This document shows positions 1-9,148 of a DNA stretch of 64,000 nt, piece by piece; position 1 is the first letter of the stretch, and every line of letters begins with the position of its first letter. The stretch comes from an uncultured Selenomonadaceae bacterium (lineage in GTDB: Bacteria > Bacillota > Negativicutes > Selenomonadales > Selenomonadaceae). The stretch lies in assembly GCA_905234195.1 (NCBI GenBank), contig CAJOFR010000003.1:44509-108508 (forward strand), given 5' to 3'. Both the position numbers and the translations under genes were made by a program. The notes below the pieces were generated by a model that was given only the letters and a program-made list of their open reading frames with translations, did not search any database and had not been told where the DNA came from.

Positions 1-917
1 ATTTGAATAAAAATCAAAAGTATCACGGACGCAATAAAAAAGCTCACCGAAATATAAATTATCAAATTTGAAAAATCATTCTTGGCGTCGTCGGCGTCGC
101 GGCGAACAACCAGGAACCAATTAAAATCCGGTATGTACTTCGTGATTGTGTAGACGTCTTCATTTTTCGACAGCACAAACTGCGTCGGCTTGTTGAAGTT
201 CAAAACATTTTCGACTTGCGCATTTTCAATATTCACGTAGTCCGTATCAACCTGAATGATCCCGTTTTCGTCAACCAAATTAATTTTTATGTCGTACGTC
301 ACTTCCGAAGTTATGAAAACATTTTGCAAGCCGCTCAAGTCAACTCCAACACCACACACGCCCAGCAAGTTGCCTTCCCCGTCAACAATGCGCGCGTTCA
401 CAAAAACAGTCCACGCATCTTTATTCACCTCGTCGGTGTCAACGTCGAAATCGTATTCGACATTTTGTTCGACGAAATTTTTATACCAAATGTCATGCGG
501 ATTTTTGTGGACGTCGATTTTTTTGTTGAAGCCTTCGCAAGAATAATAGTTCTTGGAAATATCCGAGATAATGAACGCCGAACTTAAACCGAATTTATTT
601 TTCAGCGCGGCAAGATAATTTTCCATAGAGCGAACTATTTCTTCGTGGGGAATATTTTTTTCGTTGCGGAGTTGCTCAATTATGTGGGCGTCGTTGGCTA
701 TGACGCGCGCGACCATTACCGGCGTCAACAGGTCGTTATAAATATCGTCGTAAACGTCCGCCGCAATGAATTTCAAAAGTTCTTCGTCGTGGCGTTCGAT
801 AACCCTATCCAGCACAAAACAGGATACAAAAATCGCCAGCATTGCCGCCATTGCTATGGAAAACAACACCGTCTTGGAAATATCTTTGTTTTCTGCCAAA
901 TATTTTTTTATCTTCAT
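1..917 (-). CDS. Cache-domain membrane sensor protein, N-terminal part (truncated by window edge)
   Basis: An uninterrupted reading frame of about 305 codons runs from an ATG at 917 to the window edge. It starts MKIKKYLAEN, has one hydrophobic helix at about residues 16-37, then roughly 240 extracytoplasmic residues, and a second hydrophobic helix at about 283-305, where the window ends. The extracytoplasmic part has the look of a dCache ligand sensor (for example DAWTVFVNARIVDGEG followed by GVGVDLSGLQ). Such sensors sit in front of GGDEF, histidine-kinase or chemoreceptor output domains; the output domain lies outside the window, so the class is unknown. It lies 22 bp downstream of the HlyD gene on the same strand. 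Confidence 0.7.
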   Translation of the reverse strand, partial: MKIKKYLAENKDISKTVLFSIAMAAMLAIFVSCFVLDRVIERHDEELLKFIAADVYDDIYNDLLTPVMVARVIANDAHIIEQLRNEKNIPHEEIVRSMENYLAALKNKFGLSSAFIISDISKNYYSCEGFNKKIDVHKNPHDIWYKNFVEQNVEYDFDVDTDEVNKDAWTVFVNARIVDGEGNLLGVCGVGVDLSGLQNVFITSEVTYDIKINLVDENGIIQVDTDYVNIENAQVENVLNFNKPTQFVLSKNEDVYTITKYIPDFNWFLVVRRDADDAKNDFSNLIIYISVSFFIASVILLIFIQ

Positions 918-939
918 TACGACGCCTTTCTAAAAATTT

Positions 940-2079
940 TTACATAGGAGGACCCATTCGACGCATGCCGCTTTGATTGGAAGTGGACTTCTTTTCGGCG
1001 GCCTGGTAAGTGGTAGAAACATCATCGCCCGCCTTCAAATTTCCCTGCGCGACTTCGACAAACTCTTCGCCATAAAGCCCGACAGTGATATAAATTTTTT
1101 CGGCAACGTCACGTCCTTTTTCGTCTTTGGTAATTTTTTCGACGTAGGAGCCTTGCCCGTCAGTCTTGACGGCGGCAATGGGAACGCACAGCGCATTTTT
1201 GACGCGCCCAACAATAATGTCAAGGCGCGCAGTCATCGCGGGGAGCAAAAGATTTTTCGGATCGGGCGCGTTCAAAGTCACGTAGTAATAAATTACGGAG
1301 TTGCTTGAAGAACTTGAGGAGGAGCTGCTTGACGAACTGCCGACGTCCCACGAATTATTTGTATCGGTCTGCGAAATTTTGTTGACGGTCGCGGAAAATT
1401 TTTCGGAGGGAAAAGCGTCAACAGTGAACGTAGAATTTGCCCCAACCTTCACGCTGCCAATGTCCGTCTCGTCGACTTTCGCCTTGACAAGTTTTTCGCT
1501 AAGGTCCGCAATTCTCAAAATGACCGTCGGATTATTTGTGCCCTGCACCGCCATTGAACCGGCAGTCAGCGGCTCGCCGACAACAACCCCGTCCATTGGC
1601 GCAAGGATAACTGTTTCGTCGACGTCGGATTCAGCCGCCTCCAGTTCGGATTTCGCGCGGTCGTAAGTGTACTGCGCGTCCTGAAGTTCTTCGAGAGACT
1701 TCGCGCCGATATTGTAAAGCCGTTCAGTTCGCGCCAGTTTTTGTGAGGCGTTCGTCAAAGTGAATTGCGCTTGATCTCTGCGCGCCTCCACGTCCTTGCC
1801 GTCTAAAATCGCAACGACCTGCCCGGCAGTGACTGCTTGATTTTCTTCGACGAGGACTTCTTTAACTCGCGCGGTGATTTTACTGCTGACTTCGACACTG
1901 TCGCGCGGCTGAACTGTTCCCGTTGCGGAAATTGTTTTCGTCAAATCCATGCGGATAACTTTTTCTGTGTCAAATTTCTGCGCGGTCTCCTCCTCTATTT
2001 TATCCGAATAAAATTTATATCCTGCAAGCGCGCCGATTATCAAAACGACGACGATTAAAATTTTCCACTGCAATTTCAA
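940..2079 (-). CDS. HlyD/MacA-family periplasmic adaptor (membrane fusion protein)
   Basis: This 379-aa protein bridges an inner-membrane pump and an outer-membrane TolC channel. It has an N-terminal membrane anchor (residues 7-24), two biotinyl-lipoyl half-domains (about 55-95 and 155-190) flanking a coiled-coil hairpin (95-150), then beta-barrel domains. The TTG start at 2079 follows a GGGGTGG ribosome site at good spacing. A run of 12 serines at 248-259 breaks the barrel region, which is unusual. The TolC gene lies 13 bp upstream on the same strand, so they form an operon. No MacB or other pump gene is visible next to it. Family assignment is firm; the exported substrate is unknown. Confidence 0.88.
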   Translation of the reverse strand: MKLQWKILIVVVLIIGALAGYKFYSDKIEEETAQKFDTEKVIRMDLTKTISATGTVQPRDSVEVSSKITARVKEVLVEENQAVTAGQVVAILDGKDVEARRDQAQFTLTNASQKLARTERLYNIGAKSLEELQDAQYTYDRAKSELEAAESDVDETVILAPMDGVVVGEPLTAGSMAVQGTNNPTVILRIADLSEKLVKAKVDETDIGSVKVGANSTFTVDAFPSEKFSATVNKISQTDTNNSWDVGSSSSSSSSSSSSNSVIYYYVTLNAPDPKNLLLPAMTARLDIIVGRVKNALCVPIAAVKTDGQGSYVEKITKDEKGRDVAEKIYITVGLYGEEFVEVAQGNLKAGDDVSTTYQAAEKKSTSNQSGMRRMGPPM

Positions 2080-2092
2080 TTAAACCACCCCT

Positions 2093-3343
2093 TCAATCAA
2101 TCGCCGCCAAAGTATTTCCTACGGCATGCGCCAAATCAAACCTGTAACGAGCCACGTCGTAAAGTGCGCTGACATGATTTTTTTTCGCGCTGGAAAGAGC
2201 AACTTCCGCGTCGAGAATATCCAACAAAATTCCTTCGCCCGCGCGATATTTTTCCGTCGCGATATACCTTTCCTCTTCGGCAAGAGCAACCGCGCGTTGA
2301 GTCGTCCGCAGTCTCATCAAGGCAATGCGCAAATTTTTGTAAGCCGTGATAACGCTTTCGTGAATAGAATTTCTGTCGCTAATCATCGCCAGCCGAAGAT
2401 TTTCCAGCCGAATTTCTGCATCGCGGATCTGCGCACGAGTAACGCCGCTGTCAAAAATATTCCAGCTTGCACTCACGCCCGCCGAAGCGTCGGGAGTCAA
2501 ATGCCAATCGTTTGAACTTGCGCCCAGCCCCGTACCGACTTCCGCAGAAATTGTCGGACGCTTGTTGGACTTCGCGATTTCAATTTCAAATTCTCCCTGC
2601 TCGATTTTAAGTTCGTCGGCTTTGAGGTCGCTACGATTTTCGTCCGCCATCAAAATATAATCCTCCAGGTCTCCCAAAGTCAACGCCGGCTCAATCTCTT
2701 CTACAACCAAATTTGTAATTGAATCAATCGACATGAGCGTCGCCAAATTCGCCAAACTGACTTCGTAAGCGGCTTGAGATTTCGAGGTATCCTGCATGGC
2801 GTTGCTCGTCTCCACCTGCGCGCGGAGGAGGTCTATTCGCGCCTTCGAGCCGGCGTCGTACATTGCGGCGATATTTTTTTCGTGGTCGGCTAAATTTTCT
2901 TCGGTCTCAAGATTAACTTTCGTCGTCGCCAAATTTTCCAGCGCGTCGAGATAAGTTTTCGCCACGTTGTAAATTAAATCGTCACGGGCTTGCACGTAAT
3001 TCAGCTTTGAAATATCCAAACCCAGTTCGGCAGAATCAATTTGCGATTCAAGTTTTCTGCCCGAATAAATCGGAACGGAGCCCCTTATTCGCGTCGAAAC
3101 ACTTTCTGATTCGGAGCTACCTTCTGTTTTTGAGGCGGACACACTGCCGCTTGCCGAAATGGAAATTCCCTTTTGCCCGCGCGCAGATCTCAAAGACTGC
3201 TCGGCAATTTCAATTTGCCTTTCGGTTTGTTTCAAGTCGGGATTTTTTTCCAGAGCCACTTGCGCCGCCTCGTAGAGGGTGATTGCGTTCGCGGTCGCCG
3301 GCACAAAGAGCAAAATTAAAATCGCCGTCAAAATTTTTTTCAA
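2093..3343 (-). CDS. TolC-family outer-membrane efflux channel
   Basis: This protein of about 416 aa is the outer-membrane partner of the adjacent HlyD adaptor. It has an N-terminal signal peptide (KKILTAILILLF followed by a cleavage region at ATANA) and two repeated long-helix segments typical of TolC (for example LYEAAQVALEKNPDLK and a second half beginning near ADENRSDLKADEL). The reading frame is open back to 3412, but I place the start at the TTG at 3343, because AGAGGA lies 9 nt upstream and the signal peptide then begins at the N-terminus. It shows that the cell has an outer membrane. Confidence 0.87.
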   Translation of the reverse strand: MKKILTAILILLFVPATANAITLYEAAQVALEKNPDLKQTERQIEIAEQSLRSARGQKGISISASGSVSASKTEGSSESESVSTRIRGSVPIYSGRKLESQIDSAELGLDISKLNYVQARDDLIYNVAKTYLDALENLATTKVNLETEENLADHEKNIAAMYDAGSKARIDLLRAQVETSNAMQDTSKSQAAYEVSLANLATLMSIDSITNLVVEEIEPALTLGDLEDYILMADENRSDLKADELKIEQGEFEIEIAKSNKRPTISAEVGTGLGASSNDWHLTPDASAGVSASWNIFDSGVTRAQIRDAEIRLENLRLAMISDRNSIHESVITAYKNLRIALMRLRTTQRAVALAEEERYIATEKYRAGEGILLDILDAEVALSSAKKNHVSALYDVARYRFDLAHAVGNTLAAID

Positions 3344-3535
3344 GTTCAACAATCCTCTCGTCAAGTTCAATCGTGGATAATTCGGCGGAAAATTTTGCAG
3401 GAAATTTTTCAAATTGAAAGAATTAGAGTAAGCGAATTTTTCTCACGGTCGAAGCAAAAAATTCTGCAAGCCATTCAAAAATTTTCGCGTCAAGTTTATC
3501 AAAAGCAAATAGTTTTGTAAAGAAAGGTCTGTGCA

Positions 3536-4390
3536 ATGAAAAAGCTTGGAATACTCGGACCACCCGGCACTCATTCCGAAGCGGCGGCGGTTTGGCTAAA
3601 TTCGACACTCGAAAAAAAATACGAGCTCGTGATTTTTCCGGAGATTTTTGAAGTTTTGAACGCCGTCGAAGATGCGCAAATTGATTCGGGATTTGTCCCC
3701 GTCGAAAATTCTCTGGAAGGCTCGATAAATATCACGTTGGACACTTTGGCGCGAAGTGATTCGCTGATTGTTACGCGCGAATTAATTTGGCCGGTGCACA
3801 ACCATTTAACGGCGAAGGCGGGCGTAAAAATTTCCGACGTCAAAAAAATTTTTTCACACCCCCAGCCGATTTCCCAATGTCAAAAATATTTGCGCCAAAA
3901 ATTTTTCGACGTGGAGATTATAAAAACGACGAGCACTGCGCGCGCCGCAGAAATTGTTGCCGCGTCGAAGGCTGAAGAGGGTTTCGCGGCGATTTGTACG
4001 GAACGCGCCGGGCAACTGAATAATCTCGAAACACTTGCGACGGAAATTCAGGACAACATGGCGAACAGTACGAGATTTTTTGAAGTGCAACGCCGCGAAA
4101 AAAATTTCGACTTCAAAAATTTTGACGGCGACAAAGTTTTGATTATCTGTCAGATTGACGGCAGTTGCGCCGGTGCTCTTTGCGGAGTCCTCGAAGAATT
4201 TTCGGAGCGGAATGTAAACATGACGCGCATTGAATCCCGCCCCGCACGCACTGAACTCGGCGAATATATTTTTTTCTTCGACCTGGAGGTTACGCCTTAT
4301 CGGCGTCTGCTTTACGAATCGATTGAGGCAGTTCGCAAGAAAAGTATTTGGCTGAAAAATCTCGGCATTTTTCCCGTTATCCACGCTTGA
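3536..4390 (+). CDS. pheA: Prephenate dehydratase
   Basis: This cytoplasmic enzyme of 284 aa converts prephenate to phenylpyruvate in phenylalanine synthesis. The catalytic domain (about residues 3-185) starts with KLGILGPPGTHSE and includes the family motif NSTRFF. The C-terminal ACT domain (about 196-275) carries the ESRP motif that binds phenylalanine in this family, so feedback inhibition is likely. There is no fused chorismate mutase. An AAAGAAAGG site precedes the ATG. The DAHP synthase gene follows after 21 bp, giving a small aromatic amino acid operon. Confidence 0.95.
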   Translation: MKKLGILGPPGTHSEAAAVWLNSTLEKKYELVIFPEIFEVLNAVEDAQIDSGFVPVENSLEGSINITLDTLARSDSLIVTRELIWPVHNHLTAKAGVKISDVKKIFSHPQPISQCQKYLRQKFFDVEIIKTTSTARAAEIVAASKAEEGFAAICTERAGQLNNLETLATEIQDNMANSTRFFEVQRREKNFDFKNFDGDKVLIICQIDGSCAGALCGVLEEFSERNVNMTRIESRPARTELGEYIFFFDLEVTPYRRLLYESIEAVRKKSIWLKNLGIFPVIHA

Positions 4391-4411
4391 CTTGAGAGGA
4401 GCAAAAATTTT

Positions 4412-5443
4412 ATGGTTATCATTATGAATCCCGAAGCAACCGCCGAAAATATTTCGGAAGTTATCCGCACAATAGAGGGCGTCGGGCTTGAGGCAAAAAT
4501 TATGGAGGGCGCGCAACAAAAAATCGTCGGCGTTATCGGTGACAAAACTCGTATGGCGTCCGTCGCGATTGACGCGCTGCCCGGCGTAGACCACAGCGTT
4601 TCAATTTCAAAGAGCTACAAACTTGCCAGCCGCGAATTTCATCCACAGTCGACGATAATTAACATTGACGGCGTGAAAATCGGCGGAGAAACTCCTGTCG
4701 TTATGGCGGGACCTTGCGCCGTTGAGTCGCGCAAACAAATTTTGGAGGCGGCGGAAATTATCAAGGAGGGCGGCGCGCAATTTTTGCGCGGAGGCGCGTA
4801 CAAGCCGAGAACTTCCCCGTATTCTTTTCAAGGTCTCGAAATTGAAGGGCTGAAATATCTTGCCGAAGCCCGCGAAAAAACTGGCTTGAAGATTGTCACA
4901 GAAGTCACGACGGTCGAAGGAATTGACCCCGTCGCCGAATATTCGGACGTCATGCAAATCGGCGCGCGCAACATGCAAAATTTCGGCTTGCTCAAGGAAG
5001 TTGGCAAGCGCGGCAAACCCGTCATGTTAAAGCGCGGACTTGCCGCCACGATTGACGAATGGCTGAACGCCGCCGAATATATCATGAACGAGGGCACGCA
5101 GGACGTTATACTTTGCGAACGCGGCATAAGAACCTACGAAACTTACACGCGCAACACTTTGGATATGAGCGCGGTTGCCGCCGTGAAACATCTTTCGCAT
5201 TTGCCTATAGTCGTTGACCCCAGTCACGGCACGGGCAAGTGGCGCATGATAAAACCTATGGCTTTTGCGGCGATTGCGGCGGGCGCGGACGGTTTGATGA
5301 TGGAAGTGCACCCGAATCCCGCGCGGGCTTTGTCTGACGGCTCCCAATCTCTTACCGCCGAAAATTACAGGGAAGTTATGGCGGGCGTGAAAAAGCTTGC
5401 GAAATTTATTCACGACGAAAATTTAAATCCCATTGTCTATTAG
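4412..5443 (+). CDS. aroF: 3-deoxy-7-phosphoheptulonate (DAHP) synthase, AroAII/KDO8PS-like class
   Basis: The enzyme condenses phosphoenolpyruvate and erythrose-4-phosphate in the first step of the shikimate pathway. At 343 aa it has an N-terminal ferredoxin-like regulatory domain (about 1-70) followed by the TIM barrel, with MAGPCAVES, RGGAYKPRTSPYSFQG and VDPSHGTGK as recognisable active-site segments. This is the type found in Thermotoga and Bacillus relatives rather than the E. coli AroG type. It follows pheA by 21 bp with a GAGAGGAG ribosome site. Downstream, the 123-bp spacer holds a CCTTATCCC-type tract and a partial copy of the palindromic repeat seen at 33546 and 38011. Confidence 0.94.
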   Translation: MVIIMNPEATAENISEVIRTIEGVGLEAKIMEGAQQKIVGVIGDKTRMASVAIDALPGVDHSVSISKSYKLASREFHPQSTIINIDGVKIGGETPVVMAGPCAVESRKQILEAAEIIKEGGAQFLRGGAYKPRTSPYSFQGLEIEGLKYLAEAREKTGLKIVTEVTTVEGIDPVAEYSDVMQIGARNMQNFGLLKEVGKRGKPVMLKRGLAATIDEWLNAAEYIMNEGTQDVILCERGIRTYETYTRNTLDMSAVAAVKHLSHLPIVVDPSHGTGKWRMIKPMAFAAIAAGADGLMMEVHPNPARALSDGSQSLTAENYREVMAGVKKLAKFIHDENLNPIVY

Positions 5444-5566
5444 AAAATTTCTAAAGAGGAGGGACCGCACGAAAAAAATCCTTAATCACTTGCCCCTTAT
5501 CCCTTGTCACTTAAAATCTTTTGCGCCAAAAGAAAAGCAGATTAAAATAAAAAAGGAGGATTAAAA

Positions 5567-6553
5567 ATGCAAAAGGAAAATCTAAATTGGGCAGTGTTGG
5601 GCGTCGGGGTTATCGCCAACGAAATGGCGCAAGCTCTCCGGAAAATGGGAAAAACTTTGTACTCCGTCGGGAACCGCACGCATGAAAAAGCCGTCGCCTT
5701 CGCGGAAAAGTACGGCGTCCAAAAAGTTTACGACAAAATCGACGACATGTTTCACGACGATAACGTTGACATAATCTATATCACCAGCCCCCACAACACG
5801 CATTTTAATTTCATGCGGCAGGCTCTGAACAACGGAAAAAATATTTTCGTCGAGAAGTCGATAACTCTGAACAGCCGCGAACTCAACGAGATGATTTCAC
5901 TCGCGCGGGAAAAAAATCTGATTCTCGCCGAAGCCATGACCATTTGGCACATGCCCCTTTATAAAAAACTTTGGCAGATTGTCAAAAGCGGCGAACTCGG
6001 CAAAGTTCAAATCATTACGATGAATTTCGGCAGCTTTAAAGAATACAACATGAACAACAGATTTTTTAACATGAACCTAGCCGGCGGCGCAATGCTCGAT
6101 ATTGGGGTTTACGCGCTGTCAGTCGTCCGCAGTTTTATGGACGAAAAGCCGACCGAAATTTTGAGTCAATGGAAACCTTCGCCGACGGGCTCCGACGAAC
6201 AGGCAACAATCTTGCTGAAAAATTCTCTAGGGCAAATGGCAACCGCCGCGCTTTCCATGCACTCCAAACAACCGAAACGCGCAATTATCAGTTGCGAAAA
6301 AGGTTATATTGAAATTATGGAGTACCCCCGCGCCGATAAAGCGACAATCGTCGACGCGGCAACAGATGAGGTCGTTCATGTTGCTGACGGCGAACGCGCT
6401 AACGCCCTCTATTATGAAATGCTGGATATGGAAAACGCCGTCCGCACCGGTGATATTTCCGAAATGAAACTTGAATTTACGAAGGACGTCATGGATATTA
6501 TGACGACGTTGAGAAAAAGTTGGAAGATGCAGTATCCGAACGAAAAGTGGTAA
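5567..6553 (+). CDS. Gfo/Idh/MocA-family NAD(P)-dependent oxidoreductase
   Basis: This 328-aa protein begins with a Rossmann fold (VLGVGVIANEMAQAL, about residues 8-25), has the family's EKS lysine motif near residue 95 and a C-terminal alpha/beta domain containing GGAMLDIGVYAL. Members oxidise sugars, inositols or related polyols; the substrate cannot be read from the sequence. A strong GGAGG site precedes the ATG. The amino-acid permease gene starts 10 bp downstream, so the two are probably cotranscribed. Confidence 0.9.
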   Translation: MQKENLNWAVLGVGVIANEMAQALRKMGKTLYSVGNRTHEKAVAFAEKYGVQKVYDKIDDMFHDDNVDIIYITSPHNTHFNFMRQALNNGKNIFVEKSITLNSRELNEMISLAREKNLILAEAMTIWHMPLYKKLWQIVKSGELGKVQIITMNFGSFKEYNMNNRFFNMNLAGGAMLDIGVYALSVVRSFMDEKPTEILSQWKPSPTGSDEQATILLKNSLGQMATAALSMHSKQPKRAIISCEKGYIEIMEYPRADKATIVDAATDEVVHVADGERANALYYEMLDMENAVRTGDISEMKLEFTKDVMDIMTTLRKSWKMQYPNEKW

Positions 6554-6563
6554 TAATTTAATT

Positions 6564-7907
6564 ATGGCAGAAAATAATTTGAATCGTGGTCTTAAAAATC
6601 GTCACTTGCAAATGATTGCACTTGGCACGGCTGTCGGCACGGGATTGTTTTACGGCTCGACGGCAACAATTTCTTTGGCAGGTCCCGCCGTCGCGTTGAG
6701 CTATTTAATCGGCGGGCTGGTTGTCTTTTTGATTGTCAGAATGCTCGGCGAAATGTCCGTAGAAGAACCGGTAAGCGGCTCCTTCAGCTACTACGCCGAT
6801 AAATACTGGGGAAAATTTTTCGGCTTCCTCGCCGGCTGGAATTATTGGTTTTTGTATATTATCGTCAGCATGGCGGAACTCACCGCCGTCAGCATTTACG
6901 TTGCGTATTGGTTGCCCGATTTCCCGCAGTGGCTTAGCGCGCTGATTTGTCTCGCGATAATCACCGCTATAAATCTAATTACCGTCAGTGCTTACGGCGA
7001 AATTGAATTTTGGATGGCATTAATAAAAATTTCCGCGATTATCTTCATGATAATTCTCGGCTCGTATTTGATTTTCACGGACGCGCGCCCCTTCCCCGAA
7101 AACTTCAGCAACCTTTGGAGTCACGGCGGATTTTTCCCGAACGGAATTTGGGGAATGATGCTTTCAATCGTTCCGGTAATTTTTAGTTTCGGCGGGATTG
7201 AGCTGATTGGAATTACGGCGGGTGAAGCTGAAAACCCGAACAAGACAATTCCCCGCGCGATTAATCAAGTCATTTACCGCATCTTGATTTTTTACGTCGG
7301 CACAATGCTCGTTTTAATGACGCTGTGGTCGTGGGACGAAGTCGGTGTGAAAAATAGCCCCTTCGTTCAGATTTTTGAGAACATAGGGATACCCGCCGCC
7401 GCGAACATTTTAAATTTCGTCGTGCTGACTGCGGCTGTCTCCGTCTACAACTCCGCAATTTATTCAAACTCAAGAATGCTCTATGGTCTCGCCGAAAGTT
7501 CCAACGCGCCGAAATTTTTTAAGAAACTCTCAAGCCGAAAAGTTCCCGTCAACGGAATTTTAGTTTCGTCGGGAATAACTTTGTTGGTCGTCTTGCTGAA
7601 TTACCTTGCGCCGGGCAGAATTTTTATGTACCTGCTTTCAATCGTGACGGGCGCGGTTATTATCAGCTGGGCAATGATTATCATAACGCATTTAAAATTC
7701 CGGCAACACTGCAAAAAAATTGGGCGCGTCCCAAAATTTAAAGCGATACTCTACCCGTTTTCAAATTATCTTTGTCTCGCGTTCATAGCCGGCGTGATCG
7801 CGATGATGACAACGATGGACGAAATGTTACTTGCCGTCGCAATTATGCCGGTGTGGCTCGGCGTGATTGGAGTTTTTTATCTTTTTAAAAGGCCAAAGGG
7901 AGCGTGA
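6564..7907 (+). CDS. APC-superfamily amino-acid permease
   Basis: This 447-aa inner-membrane transporter has about 12 hydrophobic helices and the N-terminal signature of the AAT/APC group (LKNRHLQMIALGTAVGTGLF, residues 10-29), which binds the substrate amino group in homologues. Further motifs include SFGGIELIGITAGEAENP in the middle of the protein. The transported amino acid is not evident. Its TGA overlaps the GTG start of trmB, so the two are translationally coupled. Confidence 0.9.
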   Translation: MAENNLNRGLKNRHLQMIALGTAVGTGLFYGSTATISLAGPAVALSYLIGGLVVFLIVRMLGEMSVEEPVSGSFSYYADKYWGKFFGFLAGWNYWFLYIIVSMAELTAVSIYVAYWLPDFPQWLSALICLAIITAINLITVSAYGEIEFWMALIKISAIIFMIILGSYLIFTDARPFPENFSNLWSHGGFFPNGIWGMMLSIVPVIFSFGGIELIGITAGEAENPNKTIPRAINQVIYRILIFYVGTMLVLMTLWSWDEVGVKNSPFVQIFENIGIPAAANILNFVVLTAAVSVYNSAIYSNSRMLYGLAESSNAPKFFKKLSSRKVPVNGILVSSGITLLVVLLNYLAPGRIFMYLLSIVTGAVIISWAMIIITHLKFRQHCKKIGRVPKFKAILYPFSNYLCLAFIAGVIAMMTTMDEMLLAVAIMPVWLGVIGVFYLFKRPKGA

Positions 7908-8563
7908 AAATTTTGCGGCTTAGAAAGAAACCGAACACCGACGAGAAATTGAAAAATTTTGCGGACTTCGTGACGCTGGAGAAAATCGGCGAAGAACGTC
8001 AAGGGCAGTGGCGAAAAATTTTCAGCGACGACTTGAATCGAAAACTTTTCGTGGAGCTCGGCACAGGCAAGGGCGATTTTATTTTGCAGATGGCTGAAAA
8101 AAATCCCGATATAAATTTCGTCGGGCTGGAAGTTGAGGCGGGCGTTGTCCTGAAAGCTGCGCGCAAAATTCAAGAAAAAAATCTCGGCAATCTGCGGCTG
8201 GTCGTCTTCGATATTAACCGCATTGCCGAAATTTTTGCCGAACATGAAATCGACAGGCTGTTTATAAATTTTTGTGACCCTTGGCCGAAAAAACGCCACG
8301 CCAAACGCCGTTTGACTCACGTCAGATTTTTGGAGATGTACAGAAAAATTTTGAAACCCTCCGGCGAAATTCACTTCAAGACGGATAATCGCGGGCTGTT
8401 CGATTTTTCGCTGGAGCAGTTCCAAATTGCGGGCTTCGACGTTCGCGACGTGACGAACGACCTGCACGCCGAAGAGCCGCCCGAAAATATCCGCACCGAA
8501 TACGAAAATAAATTTTCCGCGCTCGGCGTCCCAATAAATCGCTGCGTCGTGATTGTCCGCTGA
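7904..8563 (+). CDS. trmB: tRNA (guanine-46-N7)-methyltransferase
   Basis: TrmB methylates G46 in the variable loop of tRNAs using S-adenosylmethionine. The 219-aa protein shows the SAM-binding motif VELGTGKGDF (about residues 49-58), the NFCDPWPKKRHAKRRL signature of the family and a C-terminal TEYENKF element. The GTG start at 7904 overlaps the stop of the permease gene (GTGA), with AAAGGGA just upstream. It ends 3 bp from the convergent coiled-coil gene. Confidence 0.95.
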   Translation: MKILRLRKKPNTDEKLKNFADFVTLEKIGEERQGQWRKIFSDDLNRKLFVELGTGKGDFILQMAEKNPDINFVGLEVEAGVVLKAARKIQEKNLGNLRLVVFDINRIAEIFAEHEIDRLFINFCDPWPKKRHAKRRLTHVRFLEMYRKILKPSGEIHFKTDNRGLFDFSLEQFQIAGFDVRDVTNDLHAEEPPENIRTEYENKFSALGVPINRCVVIVR

Positions 8564-8566
8564 AAT

Positions 8567-9124
8567 TTATCTGCCGCGCCTTTTATCGGTATCGTCTTTT
8601 GTTTCGCCTGTGTGTTCCTCCGCGTAAAACGCCGCGTAAACCATCTTTTTTTTTGTAGCGGGATTTTCGCGGGTGGCGGGCAAAACATCATCCGCCTCGA
8701 CAATAATTTCATCGCCCTCGCTCAAAATAATCCCGTTGAAAACGCTTGAGTCGTCGTCCTCTTCGGATTGGTCGTCGTCATTTTCAGCGGGGCTGATTTC
8801 CTCTTTGGTGAAGTGAACTTTTTCTACGTACTCTGCAAAAATTTTTTGAAACTCGCCGTTAAAATGCCGCATCAAGTTACTTAAATTGGTCACGAAAGTT
8901 TTGTTCGCCTCAAGGAGCTCATTTTTCTCGGCGCGCAAATTTTCCACTTCCGCGCGAAGTTCGTGACTTTCTTTTTGGAGAGTTTCGTTTTGCTCGCGAA
9001 GTTCATCGCCTGCATTTTTAAGAGTTTCATTTTCTTTTCGGACGTTGTCCAGGTCGCCTTGAAGATTTTCGCCGATTTCGCGGGCGGCGGATAAAATTTT
9101 TTCGAGTTCCGCGAATTTTTCCAT
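8567..9124 (-). CDS. Hypothetical coiled-coil protein
   Basis: I do not recognise this 185-aa protein. Residues 1-85 form a heptad-rich coiled coil (repeated E, L and N residues); the middle is acidic (NDDDQSEEDDDSS) and the last 50 residues are mixed and basic at the end. There is no signal peptide or membrane segment. ATG 9124 is chosen over GTG 9133 because AAGGGTG lies at proper spacing. It follows addB by 24 bp on the same strand. The place where addA usually sits is taken by this gene. Confidence 0.72.
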   Translation of the reverse strand: MEKFAELEKILSAAREIGENLQGDLDNVRKENETLKNAGDELREQNETLQKESHELRAEVENLRAEKNELLEANKTFVTNLSNLMRHFNGEFQKIFAEYVEKVHFTKEEISPAENDDDQSEEDDDSSVFNGIILSEGDEIIVEADDVLPATRENPATKKKMVYAAFYAEEHTGETKDDTDKRRGR

Positions 9125-9148
9125 GTCAGTCACCCTTTTAAAAAATTT

